Below, piece after piece: positions 1 through 6,280 of a stretch of DNA of 9,086 nucleotides. The notes beneath the pieces are model-generated. The model worked only from the letters and a program-made list of their open reading frames with translations. It searched no databases and was not told the DNA's origin. Both the position numbers and the translations under genes were made by a program. Source of the stretch: an uncultured Streptococcus sp. (GTDB lineage Bacteria; Bacillota; Bacilli; Lactobacillales; Streptococcaceae); contig NZ_CAUFJQ010000079.1 of the NCBI RefSeq assembly GCF_959025735.1, positions 1-9,086 on the forward strand, in the 5' to 3' direction. The number at the start of each line of letters is the position of its first letter. The first letter of the stretch is position 1.

Positions 1-40
1 TGTTTGATTTTTCTAAATTTTGAAAACAAGAGAAAACTGC

Positions 41-54
41 TGAAAGCGTTTGAA
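41..54 (+). promoter_or_regulatory. Possible CcpA operator (cre-like site)
   Basis: The 14-mer TGAAAGCGTTTGAA matches the usual cre pattern TGWAARCGYTWWCA at 12 of 14 positions by eye, including the central CG. It overlaps the -35 box at 50-55, a position where a bound repressor would block RNA polymerase. The two mismatches are in the right half, so this is a candidate only. Confidence 0.35.
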
Positions 55-78
55 ATCATTCTTAAAATCAAGTATAAT
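50..78 (+). promoter_or_regulatory. Sigma-A-type promoter of the CBS-domain gene
   Basis: A -35 box TTGAAA (50-55) is followed by exactly 17 bp and a consensus -10 box TATAAT (73-78). Transcription would begin near 85, leaving a leader of about 24 bases before the ATG at 109, with AGGAG at 96-100. No other promoter-like pair of this quality lies ahead of the gene. Confidence 0.75.
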
Positions 79-108
79 AAAACTAATAAAAGCATAGGAG
101 AACTTGTT

Positions 109-765
109 ATGGCTGTTAAAGATTTTATGACACGTAAAGTGGTTTACATTAGTCCAGATACTACAATTGCCCACGCGGCAGATTTGATGCGCGAACAAGG
201 TTTGCACCGTTTGCCAGTCATTGAAAACGATAAATTGGTTGGTTTGGTGACAGAAGGTACGATTGCAGAAGCAAGTCCATCTAAAGCAACAAGCTTGTCT
301 ATTTTCGAGATGAACTATCTCTTGAACAAGACCAAGGTTAAAGATGTCATGCTTCGCGATGTCATTACCGTCTCTAAATTTGCGAGCTTAGAAGATGCGA
401 CCTACCTCATGTATAAGAACAAGGTGGGAATTCTTCCAGTCGTGGACAATGACCAAGTATCCGGTGTCATCACAGACCGTGATATTTTCCGTGCTTTCCT
501 TGAAGTATCCGGTTATGGAGAAGAAGGAGTTCGTGTTCGCTTTGTGACAGAAGATAAGGTTGGCGTTCTAGAACAAATCATTCACTTGATTGTAGAAGAA
601 GGATATAACATCGCCAATACAGTCAATATCCCAACAAAAGACGATCGTGTGGTTATCGAAGTTCAAATTGATGGGGTGACAGATCTAGAAGGAATCCGTA
701 GTAAATTTGAAGTCAACGGTTTGAAAGTCGATGAAATTACTCGAACAACCGCAAAAGCTATTTAA
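109..765 (+). CDS. acuB: CBS-CBS-ACT domain protein (AcuB-like)
   Basis: The product is a 218-residue soluble protein with two CBS domains (about residues 1-55 and 75-132) followed by an ACT-like domain (about 140-215). CBS pairs usually bind adenosine nucleotides and ACT domains bind amino acids or other small ligands, so a sensory or regulatory role is expected, with no catalytic residues seen. Repeat units are visible as VKDFMTRKVVYISPDTTI and VKDVMLRDVITVSKFASL, each followed by a GI/GL-x-x-LPVV/I strand and a T-(D/E)-(R/G)-D/T turn. The architecture is that of AcuB-annotated proteins; the acetoin link comes from Bacillus and is not shown here. The frame is open back to position 4, but the ATG at 109 is chosen because AGGAG (96-100) sits 8 bases ahead and the promoter at 50-78 lies inside the longer frame. 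It is a single-gene unit ending at a shared terminator. Confidence 0.85.
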   Translation: MAVKDFMTRKVVYISPDTTIAHAADLMREQGLHRLPVIENDKLVGLVTEGTIAEASPSKATSLSIFEMNYLLNKTKVKDVMLRDVITVSKFASLEDATYLMYKNKVGILPVVDNDQVSGVITDRDIFRAFLEVSGYGEEGVRVRFVTEDKVGVLEQIIHLIVEEGYNIANTVNIPTKDDRVVIEVQIDGVTDLEGIRSKFEVNGLKVDEITRTTAKAI

Positions 766-766
766 T

Positions 767-807
767 AGAAAAAATCAGGCTGGATGACAATCCAGTCTGA
801 TTTTTCT
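767..807. terminator. Bidirectional terminator between convergent genes
   Basis: The arms CTGGAT (780-785) and ATCCAG (790-795) enclose the loop GACA. A G-T wobble follows and then ATCAG/CTGAT, with a run of A on the left and T on the right, so the hairpin ends in a T-tract on either strand. It begins just after the stop codon of the CBS gene and ends just before the stop of the yitT-like gene. Confidence 0.85.
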
Positions 808-808
808 A

Positions 809-1696
809 TTAACGGGTAATGGGTTGTTTTTCTTTATCTAAAGTAAAGCCTTCGCCGAGAATTTCATGGGCTTCAGAAATGGTGATGAAGGCGAATGGAT
901 CGATCTGATTGATGATGTCTTTCATTTGTTTCATCTCATTCCGTGAAACGACACAGTAGACGATATCCAGATCTTTACGGCTGTAATAGCCCATTCCACG
1001 GATAAAGGTAATCCCGCGACCCAGATCGTCAGAAACCTTTTTGGCAATTTCTTCTGGTTTAGATGTGACGATAAGGAAGCCTTTTCCAGCAAAACCACCT
1101 TCTCCAATCAAGTCAATCACAAGGGTGTCAATCAGGATAAAGAAGAGGGTATACATAGCCGTACGGACATCTTGGAAGACAATGACCACAGTTGTCAGAA
1201 CAATGGCATCTACAATCAACATGAGTTTTCCCATGGTGAGGGAAGTGTATTTGTTAAAGATGCGAGCGAGAATATCAGTTCCTCCCGTAGTTCCCCCAGC
1301 ATTGAAGATGATCCCTAGACCTAAACCAAGGACAACCCCTGAGGCGATACAGGCAAGCAGAATATCTCCTTTAAAGGCGTTAAAGATGAAGTGATGGTAG
1401 CGGTGGCTGAGGGGTATCGCTTCAAAAATCGCCATCCAAGCGGAAACCGAGAAAGTCCCCAGTAAGCTCAGGTAAAGAGATTTCTTGCCCAGCAGTTTCC
1501 AAGCCAGAATGAAAAGAGGGATATTGATCAGCAAGTTCATGATGGATACGGGGATTTTGAAGAGGTAATAGGTGATCAAGGTAATCCCTGTTGCTCCTCC
1601 TTCATAGAAGTGAAAGGGAATGACCAAAAAATAGATCCCAAACGAAAAAATGCCGGCCCCCAAGATGATAGCCAGAATATCTTTAAATTTAAACAT
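809..1696 (-). CDS. YitT/DUF2179 family membrane protein
   Basis: The product has 295 residues, normal for the YitT family. It has about six hydrophobic segments (roughly residues 8-27, 36-47, 50-68, 72-93, 112-132 and 155-200, the last probably two helices), then a cytoplasmic DUF2179 domain at about 205-280. The family signature GGTTGGTDI is at 134-142 after the fourth long helix. The family is widespread in Firmicutes and its transport or sensory role is not established, so I assign no substrate. The start at 1696 has an AGGAGA site on the minus strand (1706-1711) 9 bases upstream. The gene is convergent with the CBS-domain gene and divergent from tmk, with its own promoter at 1728-1756. 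No truncation is seen. Confidence 0.85.
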   Translation of the reverse strand: MFKFKDILAIILGAGIFSFGIYFLVIPFHFYEGGATGITLITYYLFKIPVSIMNLLINIPLFILAWKLLGKKSLYLSLLGTFSVSAWMAIFEAIPLSHRYHHFIFNAFKGDILLACIASGVVLGLGLGIIFNAGGTTGGTDILARIFNKYTSLTMGKLMLIVDAIVLTTVVIVFQDVRTAMYTLFFILIDTLVIDLIGEGGFAGKGFLIVTSKPEEIAKKVSDDLGRGITFIRGMGYYSRKDLDIVYCVVSRNEMKQMKDIINQIDPFAFITISEAHEILGEGFTLDKEKQPITR

Positions 1697-1727
1697 GATA
1701 GGTTGTCTCCTAAAACTTTATAAGATC

Positions 1728-1756
1728 ATTGTAACAAAAAAGTGAAAAAATGAAAA
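1728..1756 (-). promoter_or_regulatory. Promoter of the yitT-like gene
   Basis: On the minus strand, TTTTCA (1751-1756) and TACAAT (1728-1733) are separated by 17 bp. TG one base ahead of TACAAT makes an extended -10. The start point would fall near 1721, about 25 bases before the ATG. Confidence 0.6.
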
Positions 1757-1791
1757 TGACTTTGAAAAATTTTCTCTCCTAAAATACAAGA

Positions 1792-1816
1792 TTTTTACCC
1801 TTATTTTTGGTAAAAT
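1792..1816 (+). promoter_or_regulatory. Extended -10 promoter of the tmk operon, inside an inverted repeat
   Basis: TGGTAAAAT (1808-1816) reads as an extended -10 element (TG-n-TAAAAT). There is no good -35 box 17 bp upstream. The same bases form the right arm of an inverted repeat, TTTTACC (1793-1799) and GGTAAAA (1809-1815), separated by 9 bases. The repeat could be an operator or a chance feature of A/T-rich DNA. Confidence 0.4.
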
Positions 1817-1845
1817 AAAAAGAAGAAAACTAGAAAGAGGATACT

Positions 1846-2484
1846 ATGGTAAACGGTACATTAATTTCATTTGAAGGTCCAGAAGGAGCGGGGAAATCAT
1901 CGGTCCTAGAAGCCGTTTTGCCTCTACTTGAAGAAAAAGGAATTCCTTTTATTACAACCCGTGAACCAGGCGGTGTAGACATTGCAGAAAAGATCCGCCA
2001 AGTCATTTTAGATCCAGACCATACTAGTATGGATGCCAAGACCGAGTTGCTGCTCTATATTGCTAGTCGCCGCCAGCATTTGGTGGAACGTGTCTTGCCA
2101 GCCCTAGCAGCTGGGAAAATCGTCTTGATGGACCGCTTTATTGATAGCTCGGTCGCTTATCAAGGGTATGGTCGCGGTCTGAGTGTGGAAGATATCGAGT
2201 GGCTCAATCAATTTGCGACAGATGGTCTTAAACCAGATCTCACCCTTTACTTTGATCTGGATGTTGAAGAAGGGCTCGCCCGAATTGCCAAAAACCAAGA
2301 GCGGGAAGTCAATCGTTTGGATTTGGAAGGTTTGGAGCTTCACCAAAAAGTCAGACAAGGTTATTTGGCCTTGTATGAAAAGGAACCAGAGCGCATTGTG
2401 AAAATCGATGCCAGCCAATCCTTTGAAGCAGTCTTTGCGGATGTCTTGGCTGTTTTAGAAAATCGCTTGGGGATATTGAAATGA
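1846..2484 (+). CDS. tmk: Thymidylate kinase
   Basis: This enzyme phosphorylates dTMP to dTDP with ATP in the cytoplasm, the step that feeds both de novo and salvage thymidine into dTTP. The 212-residue length is standard. Visible motifs are the P-loop EGPEGAGKSS (residues 10-19), REPGG at 39-43 near the dTMP site, MDRFIDSSVAYQGYGRG starting at 95 (the DR-[FY] thymidylate kinase signature with dTMP-binding residues), and a lid region around 144-162. The start has GAGG at 1837-1840, five bases before the ATG. It is first in the operon, and its stop codon overlaps the start of the delta prime gene (ATGA). In Bacillus the same neighbours occur in the tmk-holB-yabA region, which supports the call. 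Confidence 0.97.
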   Translation: MVNGTLISFEGPEGAGKSSVLEAVLPLLEEKGIPFITTREPGGVDIAEKIRQVILDPDHTSMDAKTELLLYIASRRQHLVERVLPALAAGKIVLMDRFIDSSVAYQGYGRGLSVEDIEWLNQFATDGLKPDLTLYFDLDVEEGLARIAKNQEREVNRLDLEGLELHQKVRQGYLALYEKEPERIVKIDASQSFEAVFADVLAVLENRLGILK

Positions 2485-3374
2485 AGCTAGAAGAGATCCA
2501 ACAGCTCCAGCCAGAATTGGTGGAGCGCTTCACCCAGATCTTGGAACACAAACAGCTCAGTCATGCTTATCTCTTTACGGGTTCTTTTGCCAGTTTTGAG
2601 ATGGCCCTCTTGCTAGCTCAAAGTCAATTTTGCCAAGATTTGCAGGGAGTCTGGCCTTGTGGCAAATGCCGTTCCTGCCGCTTGATTGAAGAAGAAGAAT
2701 TCTCAGACGTAAAGATCGTGCGTCCAGTCAACCAAATCATTAAGACTGACCGCATTCGCTCGCTCGTTCAAGACTTTTCTCAATCAGGATTTGAAGGCAG
2801 TCGGCAGGTCTTTATCGTCCAAGATGCGGATAAGATGCATACCAATGCAGCCAATTCTCTCTTAAAAGTCATGGAGGAGCCCCAGAGTGAGATCTATCTC
2901 TTCTTGTTGACATCCGATGAAAACTTGATTTTACCGACTATCAAGAGTCGGGCCCAGCAGGTCCATTTTCCTAAAAAGCAAGCCTACCTAACTGAATTGC
3001 TAGAAAAAGAAGGCTTGATCAAATCACAGGCAAATTTAGTAGCTCGTTTTAGTTTTAGTCTTGAAGAGGCAGAGCAACAAAAAAAGAATGCTACGTTTTT
3101 TGAACTGGCAAAAGTTTGTGATCAATTCATCGAACGTTGTCAATCCAATTTGAATCGTGCCTATTTGGAAGTGACCCGCTTAGCGAGCTTAGCAGATGAT
3201 AAGGAAAAACAAAGCCAGGCCTTTCGTTTGATGGAGTTGGCTTTAGAAGAGCAGTTGCGCTTGAGTAGATCCCAGCAGCTGCTGGAAAAATTGGGTCTTG
3301 CTCGCAGGATGTGGAAGGCCAATGTTTCTTTTCAAAATGCTCTAGAATATATGGTTTTGAGCTTAGAAAGTTAA
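2481..3374 (+). CDS. holB: DNA polymerase III delta prime subunit (clamp loader)
   Basis: Delta prime is the fixed, non-hydrolysing subunit of the clamp loader that opens the beta sliding clamp with delta and tau/gamma. The 297-residue protein starts with the typical LEHKQLSHAYLFTG stretch. It keeps a Walker-A position (TGSFASFEMA, 33-42) without the GKT/S lysine, as expected for a subunit that does not use ATP. A four-cysteine zinc module (C51, C60, C63, C66) is complete. DADKMHTNAANSLLKVMEEP (115-134) is the degenerate Walker-B and following helix, and IKSRAQ (154-159) is the sensor-1 region, with SRA where active subunits usually have SRC. The ATG overlaps the tmk stop by four bases, indicating translational coupling. 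Length is slightly below the E. coli protein but normal for Firmicutes. Confidence 0.95.
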   Translation: MKLEEIQQLQPELVERFTQILEHKQLSHAYLFTGSFASFEMALLLAQSQFCQDLQGVWPCGKCRSCRLIEEEEFSDVKIVRPVNQIIKTDRIRSLVQDFSQSGFEGSRQVFIVQDADKMHTNAANSLLKVMEEPQSEIYLFLLTSDENLILPTIKSRAQQVHFPKKQAYLTELLEKEGLIKSQANLVARFSFSLEEAEQQKKNATFFELAKVCDQFIERCQSNLNRAYLEVTRLASLADDKEKQSQAFRLMELALEEQLRLSRSQQLLEKLGLARRMWKANVSFQNALEYMVLSLES

Positions 3375-3383
3375 GGAGTCAGA

Positions 3384-3704
3384 ATGAATAAAAAAGAATT
3401 ATTTGATGCTTTAGACGGCTTTTCTCAGAATTTGTTGGTCACCTTGGCTGAAGTCGAAGCCATCAAGAAAAATTTGAAACAAGTCATCGAAGAAAATACA
3501 GCTCTTCGCTTAGAAAATGATAAATTGAGAGAGCGTTTGGGGGAAGTTGAGAAGACTTCATCCGCAAAGTCACAACACCATGGTCGTGAAAATTTGCAAC
3601 GTATTTACAACGATGGTTTTCATATCTGCACTTATTCCTATGGTCAACGCCGTGAGAACGATGAAGAGTGTATGTTTTGTGACGAGTTGTTATTTAGGGA
3701 GTAA
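3384..3704 (+). CDS. yabA: Replication initiation control protein YabA
   Basis: YabA restrains chromosome replication initiation by bridging DnaA and the sliding clamp DnaN. The 106-residue product has the family's two parts: an N-terminal coiled coil (about residues 1-55, leucine/isoleucine heptads such as LRLENDKLRERLGEVEK), which forms a helical bundle in the known protein, and a C-terminal zinc domain. The zinc ligands are visible as H80-x-C82 and C96-x-x-C99. A polar linker (about 56-66) joins them. GGAG at 3375-3378 is five bases before the ATG, nine bases after holB. In Bacillus a yaaT (ricT) gene lies between holB and yabA; here the nine-base gap leaves no room for one. Confidence 0.95.
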   Translation: MNKKELFDALDGFSQNLLVTLAEVEAIKKNLKQVIEENTALRLENDKLRERLGEVEKTSSAKSQHHGRENLQRIYNDGFHICTYSYGQRRENDEECMFCDELLFRE

Positions 3705-3706
3705 GC

Positions 3707-4564
3707 ATGCAGATCCAACGAAGTTTTAAAGGGGAAAAGAAAACTGGGGTGCTTTACTTGGTCCCAACACCGATCGGTAACCGGGAGGATATGAGTTACC
3801 GCATGGTCCAGACCCTAAAGGATGTGGACTTGATCGCAGCTGAGGATACTAGAAATACAGGCCTCTTGCTCAAGCATTTTGAGATTGCGACACCCCAGAC
3901 CAGCTTTCATGAGCACAATGCCATGGAGAAAATTCCAGATCTGATCGCCCATTTAGAATCTGGAAAAGACTTAGCGCAAGTCTCAGATGCAGGACTCCCT
4001 AGTATTTCTGACCCTGGTCATGATTTGGTCAAGGCAGCGATTGAACGCGAGATTCCTGTCGTAGCTGTGCCTGGTCCGAGTGCAGGTATAACGGGTTTGA
4101 TTGCCAGTGGCCTAGCCCCTCAACCTCATATTTTTTATGGATTTCTGCCTCGCAAAGAGGGGCAACAAAAGGCCTTTTTCCAAGAAAAAGTAGCCTATCC
4201 GGAGACCCAGATCTTTTATGAGTCGCCCCATCGGGTAAAGGCAACCTTAGAGAATATGTTGGCTGTCTATGGGGATCGTCCTGTCGTCCTGGTTCGTGAA
4301 TTAACCAAGATCTACGAGGAATATACTCGTGGCAGTATTTCTGAGTTAGTCGCATTTCTTGAAGAAAATCCTCTCAAAGGGGAGTGTCTCTTGATCGTCG
4401 AAGGAGCCAAGGAAGAAGAGCTAGACCTAGAAGAGGTCGACTTGATCCAAGAGATCGATACCTTGGTCCAAGAGGGGATGAAGAAGAATCAAGCAATTAA
4501 ACAGGTCGCCAAACAATACGGCCTGCAAAAGAGTGAGCTCTATGCTCGTTACCATCAAGACTAG
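3707..4564 (+). CDS. rsmI: 16S rRNA (cytidine1402-2'-O)-methyltransferase
   Basis: RsmI uses S-adenosylmethionine to methylate the 2'-OH of C1402 in 16S rRNA, in the decoding centre. The 285-residue protein belongs to the tetrapyrrole-methylase fold. Motifs seen are LVPTPIGN (18-25), AEDTRNT (45-51), SDAGLPSISDPG (93-104), VPGPSA (121-126) and FYGFLPRK (143-150), all typical of the family. The C-terminal segment (about 235-285) is acidic then helical, ending in a helix-turn-like KKNQAIKQVAKQYGLQKSEL, as in RsmI proteins. AGGGAG (3696-3701) is five bases from the ATG at 3707, and yabA ends two bases before the start. Yabb/yazA-type genes found nearby in Bacillus are missing here. Confidence 0.95.
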   Translation: MQIQRSFKGEKKTGVLYLVPTPIGNREDMSYRMVQTLKDVDLIAAEDTRNTGLLLKHFEIATPQTSFHEHNAMEKIPDLIAHLESGKDLAQVSDAGLPSISDPGHDLVKAAIEREIPVVAVPGPSAGITGLIASGLAPQPHIFYGFLPRKEGQQKAFFQEKVAYPETQIFYESPHRVKATLENMLAVYGDRPVVLVRELTKIYEEYTRGSISELVAFLEENPLKGECLLIVEGAKEEELDLEEVDLIQEIDTLVQEGMKKNQAIKQVAKQYGLQKSELYARYHQD

Positions 4565-4581
4565 GAAAGGTTGGAAGCAGG

Positions 4582-5163
4582 ATGGAAATTAGAATGGCTT
4601 ATCCCAACGAGATCAAGCGAATTATGGAAATCATCCAAGATGCCAAGGAAAGCCTGGCTCAAAGACAGGTCGACCAGTGGCAGGATGGCTATCCAGATGA
4701 AGAGATCATTTTTGAGGATATTCTAGAAAGTCGTGGCTATGTGGCCGTTGAAGATCAGGAAGTTGTCGCCTATGCAGCTGTCTACAAGGGCAACGAAGCG
4801 GCCTATAATGAGATTTACGATGGCAAGTGGGAGCATGACAACTATATGTATGTCACTTTTCACCGCGTCGCTGTAGCCAAAGAAGCTGCTGGCAAAGGGG
4901 TGGCTCAGACCTTCCTTCAAGGTTTAATCGAAGGGGAAAAAGGGCCGGATTTCCGTTGCGATACCCATCCGGATAATCTGGTGATGCAACATTTGCTTGA
5001 AAAATTGGGCTACCATTATTGTGGAAAGGTCCCTATTGATGGAGTCCGTCTGGCTTATCAAAAGATCAAACGAAAAGCAGAAACTAGTCTATTCCAAGTG
5101 GTCTCAGAAGAGGACCGCTGGGACCAAAGAGCAGAAGCGGCCTACAATGACTCTCTATCTTAA
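4582..5163 (+). CDS. GNAT family N-acetyltransferase
   Basis: The 193-residue protein starts with a typical GNAT first strand (MEIRMAYPNEIKRIMEIIQD). The acetyl-CoA-binding core is VTFHRVAVAKEAAGKGVAQT at about residues 92-111, where the Q/R-x-x-G-x-G/A loop appears as AAGKGVA. A later segment, CDTHPDNLVMQHLLEKLGYHYCGKV, is the usual beta5-alpha4 part of small-molecule acetyltransferases. The substrate cannot be told from the sequence. The last 35 residues or so, after YQKIKRK, look like a tail outside the fold. The start lies 17 bases after rsmI; GGAAG at 4573-4577 is a modest ribosome site. Its 3' end overlaps ogt by 17 bases. An in-frame ATG at 4594 is a possible alternative start but would remove the first strand. 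Confidence 0.88.
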   Translation: MEIRMAYPNEIKRIMEIIQDAKESLAQRQVDQWQDGYPDEEIIFEDILESRGYVAVEDQEVVAYAAVYKGNEAAYNEIYDGKWEHDNYMYVTFHRVAVAKEAAGKGVAQTFLQGLIEGEKGPDFRCDTHPDNLVMQHLLEKLGYHYCGKVPIDGVRLAYQKIKRKAETSLFQVVSEEDRWDQRAEAAYNDSLS

Positions 5164-5638
5164 ACAATTCTATGAAAGCCCTATGGGGCTTCTTTCGATC
5201 ATTGTCAGTGAGGAAGGCCTTGTTGAGCTTGATTTTTATGATTCAAAAGAGGAGGCGCCTGATCCCTATGGGGCGCTGGAACAGGTCCATCCCTACCATG
5301 AGAAGGTGAAGGAGTGGTTGGACCACTATTTTGTGGGAGATCCAATCGCTATCAGCTTTCCACTAGCACCGCAAGGGACAGCTTTTCAAGAGCGGGTGTG
5401 GCAGTTATTGCGAGAGATCCCATATGGTGAGACTAGGACCTATGGCCAGCTGGCCCAGGATCTTTCTTGTGGTTCAGCCCAAGCCGTGGGACAGGCTGTT
5501 GGACGCAATCCCTTGACGATCCTAGTTCCCTGTCACCGCGTGATGGGAAAAGATGGACAACTGACGGGCTATGCGTCTGGACTCGATCGCAAACGCTGGC
5601 TTTTAAAACACGAAGGAATTACCTGGAAGGAGAAATAA
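5147..5638 (+). CDS. ogt: Methylated-DNA--protein-cysteine methyltransferase
   Basis: This suicide repair protein transfers the alkyl group from O6-alkylguanine (and O4-alkylthymine) to its own cysteine. The 163-residue product has the N-terminal RNase-H-like part (about 1-75) and the C-terminal DNA-binding/active-site domain with FQERVWQLLREIPYGETRTYGQLA (80-103), the arginine finger in AVGRNP (R120), the active-site PCHRV with C129, and GYASGLDRKRWLL (141-153). The frame is open further upstream to 4997, but those residues read as the GNAT gene in another frame; the ATG at 5147 gives the natural Ogt N-terminus (MTLYLKQFYESPMG). The ribosome site is poor (AGAAGCGG), so translation probably depends on coupling to the overlapping GNAT gene. 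It lacks the Ada transcription-factor domains. Confidence 0.93.
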   Translation: MTLYLKQFYESPMGLLSIIVSEEGLVELDFYDSKEEAPDPYGALEQVHPYHEKVKEWLDHYFVGDPIAISFPLAPQGTAFQERVWQLLREIPYGETRTYGQLAQDLSCGSAQAVGQAVGRNPLTILVPCHRVMGKDGQLTGYASGLDRKRWLLKHEGITWKEK

Positions 5639-5643
5639 AAGCG

Positions 5644-5997
5644 ATGTATACCTTTATTGAATACCCAAAATGTTCGACTTGTCGAAAGGCTAAATCAGAA
5701 TTGGACGGTCTCCAATGTGAGTTTCAAAGCCAAAACATCGTCACAGAAACACCGACTAGCCAAGAATTGCAAGAATGGATGGCAGCTTCTGGCCTACCGA
5801 TCAAGTCTTTCTTCAATACTAGCGGAATGAAATACCGAGAACTCGGTTTGAAGGATAAGGTGGATCAACTGACAGTGAAAGAAGCGGCGGATCTCCTTGC
5901 TTCAGATGGTATGCTGATCAAGCGGCCTCTGCTTGTCAAAGACGGAAAAGTTATTCAAGTGGGCTACCGGAAACCGTACGCAGACTTAGGTTTGTAA
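5644..5997 (+). CDS. ArsC/Spx-family thioredoxin-fold protein
   Basis: The 117-residue product has the length and fold pattern of the ArsC/Spx/YffB group: a first strand and CXXC at C10-S-T-C13 (YPKCSTCRKA), a central FFNTSGMKYRELGLKDK segment (56-72), and KRPLLV at 93-98. Spx and MgsR use the CXXC as a redox switch while binding RNA polymerase; ArsC uses a single cysteine with arginines. A CXXC and a lack of ars neighbours favour a redox-related role over arsenate reduction, though neither is proven. The frame is open back to 5467 but that part overlaps ogt; AGGAGA at 5628-5633 places the start at 5644, ten bases away. It is the last gene of the operon. Just after it comes the left copy of a 12-bp direct repeat, described separately. 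Confidence 0.85.
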   Translation: MYTFIEYPKCSTCRKAKSELDGLQCEFQSQNIVTETPTSQELQEWMAASGLPIKSFFNTSGMKYRELGLKDKVDQLTVKEAADLLASDGMLIKRPLLVKDGKVIQVGYRKPYADLGL

Positions 5998-6001
5998 AAG
6001 A

Positions 6002-6013
6002 AAAGGGAGTTGG
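6002..6013 (+). repeat. 12-bp direct repeat, left copy (half terminator)
   Basis: AAAGGGAGTTGG lies four bases after the stop codon of the ArsC/Spx-family gene and occurs again at 6281-6292. In the right copy it is the left arm and loop of a good terminator; here the right arm is missing, although a TTTTC follows at 6015-6019 as it does after the complete terminator. This may be a target-site duplication or a decayed duplicate of the operon's terminator. Confidence 0.6.
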
Positions 6014-6045
6014 ATTTTCTTCAGATCTATAATAAAAGTATGCCA

Positions 6046-6183
6046 GAAGCTTTCCTTAGGTGAGTACGGGCGTCAGCGAACTTCAAAGAAGTTCCATGAC
6101 TTAGTTTTGAGCCTAAGGTCTCAAAACTCCCGAGTGCTAGAAACATTATTGTTTCTAGCACTTTTCTCACGGCGGAAAGTTTC
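6046..6183 (+). repeat. 138-bp structured element, copy 1
   Basis: The ends are complementary: GAAGCTTTCC (6046-6055) and GGAAAGTTTC (6174-6183), with one G-T wobble, then GTGAG (6060-6064) and CTCAC (6166-6170). Inside are three hairpins. Hairpin A has GTCA/TGAC (6072-6075, 6097-6100) around GAACTTC/GAAGTTC (6078-6084, 6088-6094). Hairpin B has AGTTTTGAG/CTCAAAACT (6103-6111, 6120-6128) with the loop CCTAAGGT. Hairpin C has GTGCTAGAAAC/GTTTCTAGCAC (6134-6144, 6151-6161) followed by TTTT. The segment CCTTAGG (6054-6060) is complementary to the loop of hairpin B (6112-6118). A second copy of the same length is at 8025-8162 on the minus strand. It may be a structured RNA or a small non-autonomous mobile element; I do not recognise the family. 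The plus orientation is assigned from the T run after hairpin C. Confidence 0.85.
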
Positions 6184-6193
6184 AGTATATTCT

Positions 6194-6220
6194 TTATGAA
6201 ATTCATAAGTTAGAACTTAT
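6194..6220. repeat. Two overlapping short inverted repeats
   Basis: TTATGA (6194-6199) pairs with TCATAA (6203-6208). The 16-bp dyad ATAAGTT-AG-AACTTAT covers 6205-6220. The two share the bases ATAA, so only one can form a hairpin at a time. They lie 10 bp ahead of a TTGACA (6230-6235). This could be an operator, but I know no regulator with this site. Confidence 0.4.
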
Positions 6221-6280
6221 TTTGATTTCTTGACAAAATCGCGTAACCTATTTTACTTATAATTTATTTTTATATATTCT

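Noticed and set aside
4..108. Longer start for the CBS-domain protein
   Set aside because: The added residues are lysine/asparagine-rich with no family match, and the promoter and ribosome site for the ATG at 109 lie within them.
4997..5146. Longer start for ogt
   Set aside because: The region codes for the GNAT protein in another frame; the Ogt family N-terminus begins at 5147.
5467..5643. Longer start for the ArsC/Spx-family protein
   Set aside because: It overlaps the active-site region of ogt, and a ribosome site places the start at 5644.
5644..5997. True arsenate reductase
   Set aside because: A CXXC pair is present, there are no ars genes nearby, and the family name is often applied to Spx-like proteins without that activity.
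6046..6183. BOX or RUP element
   Set aside because: From memory, neither the box core sequences nor the RUP ends match, though both families also contain inverted repeats. A database search should confirm this.
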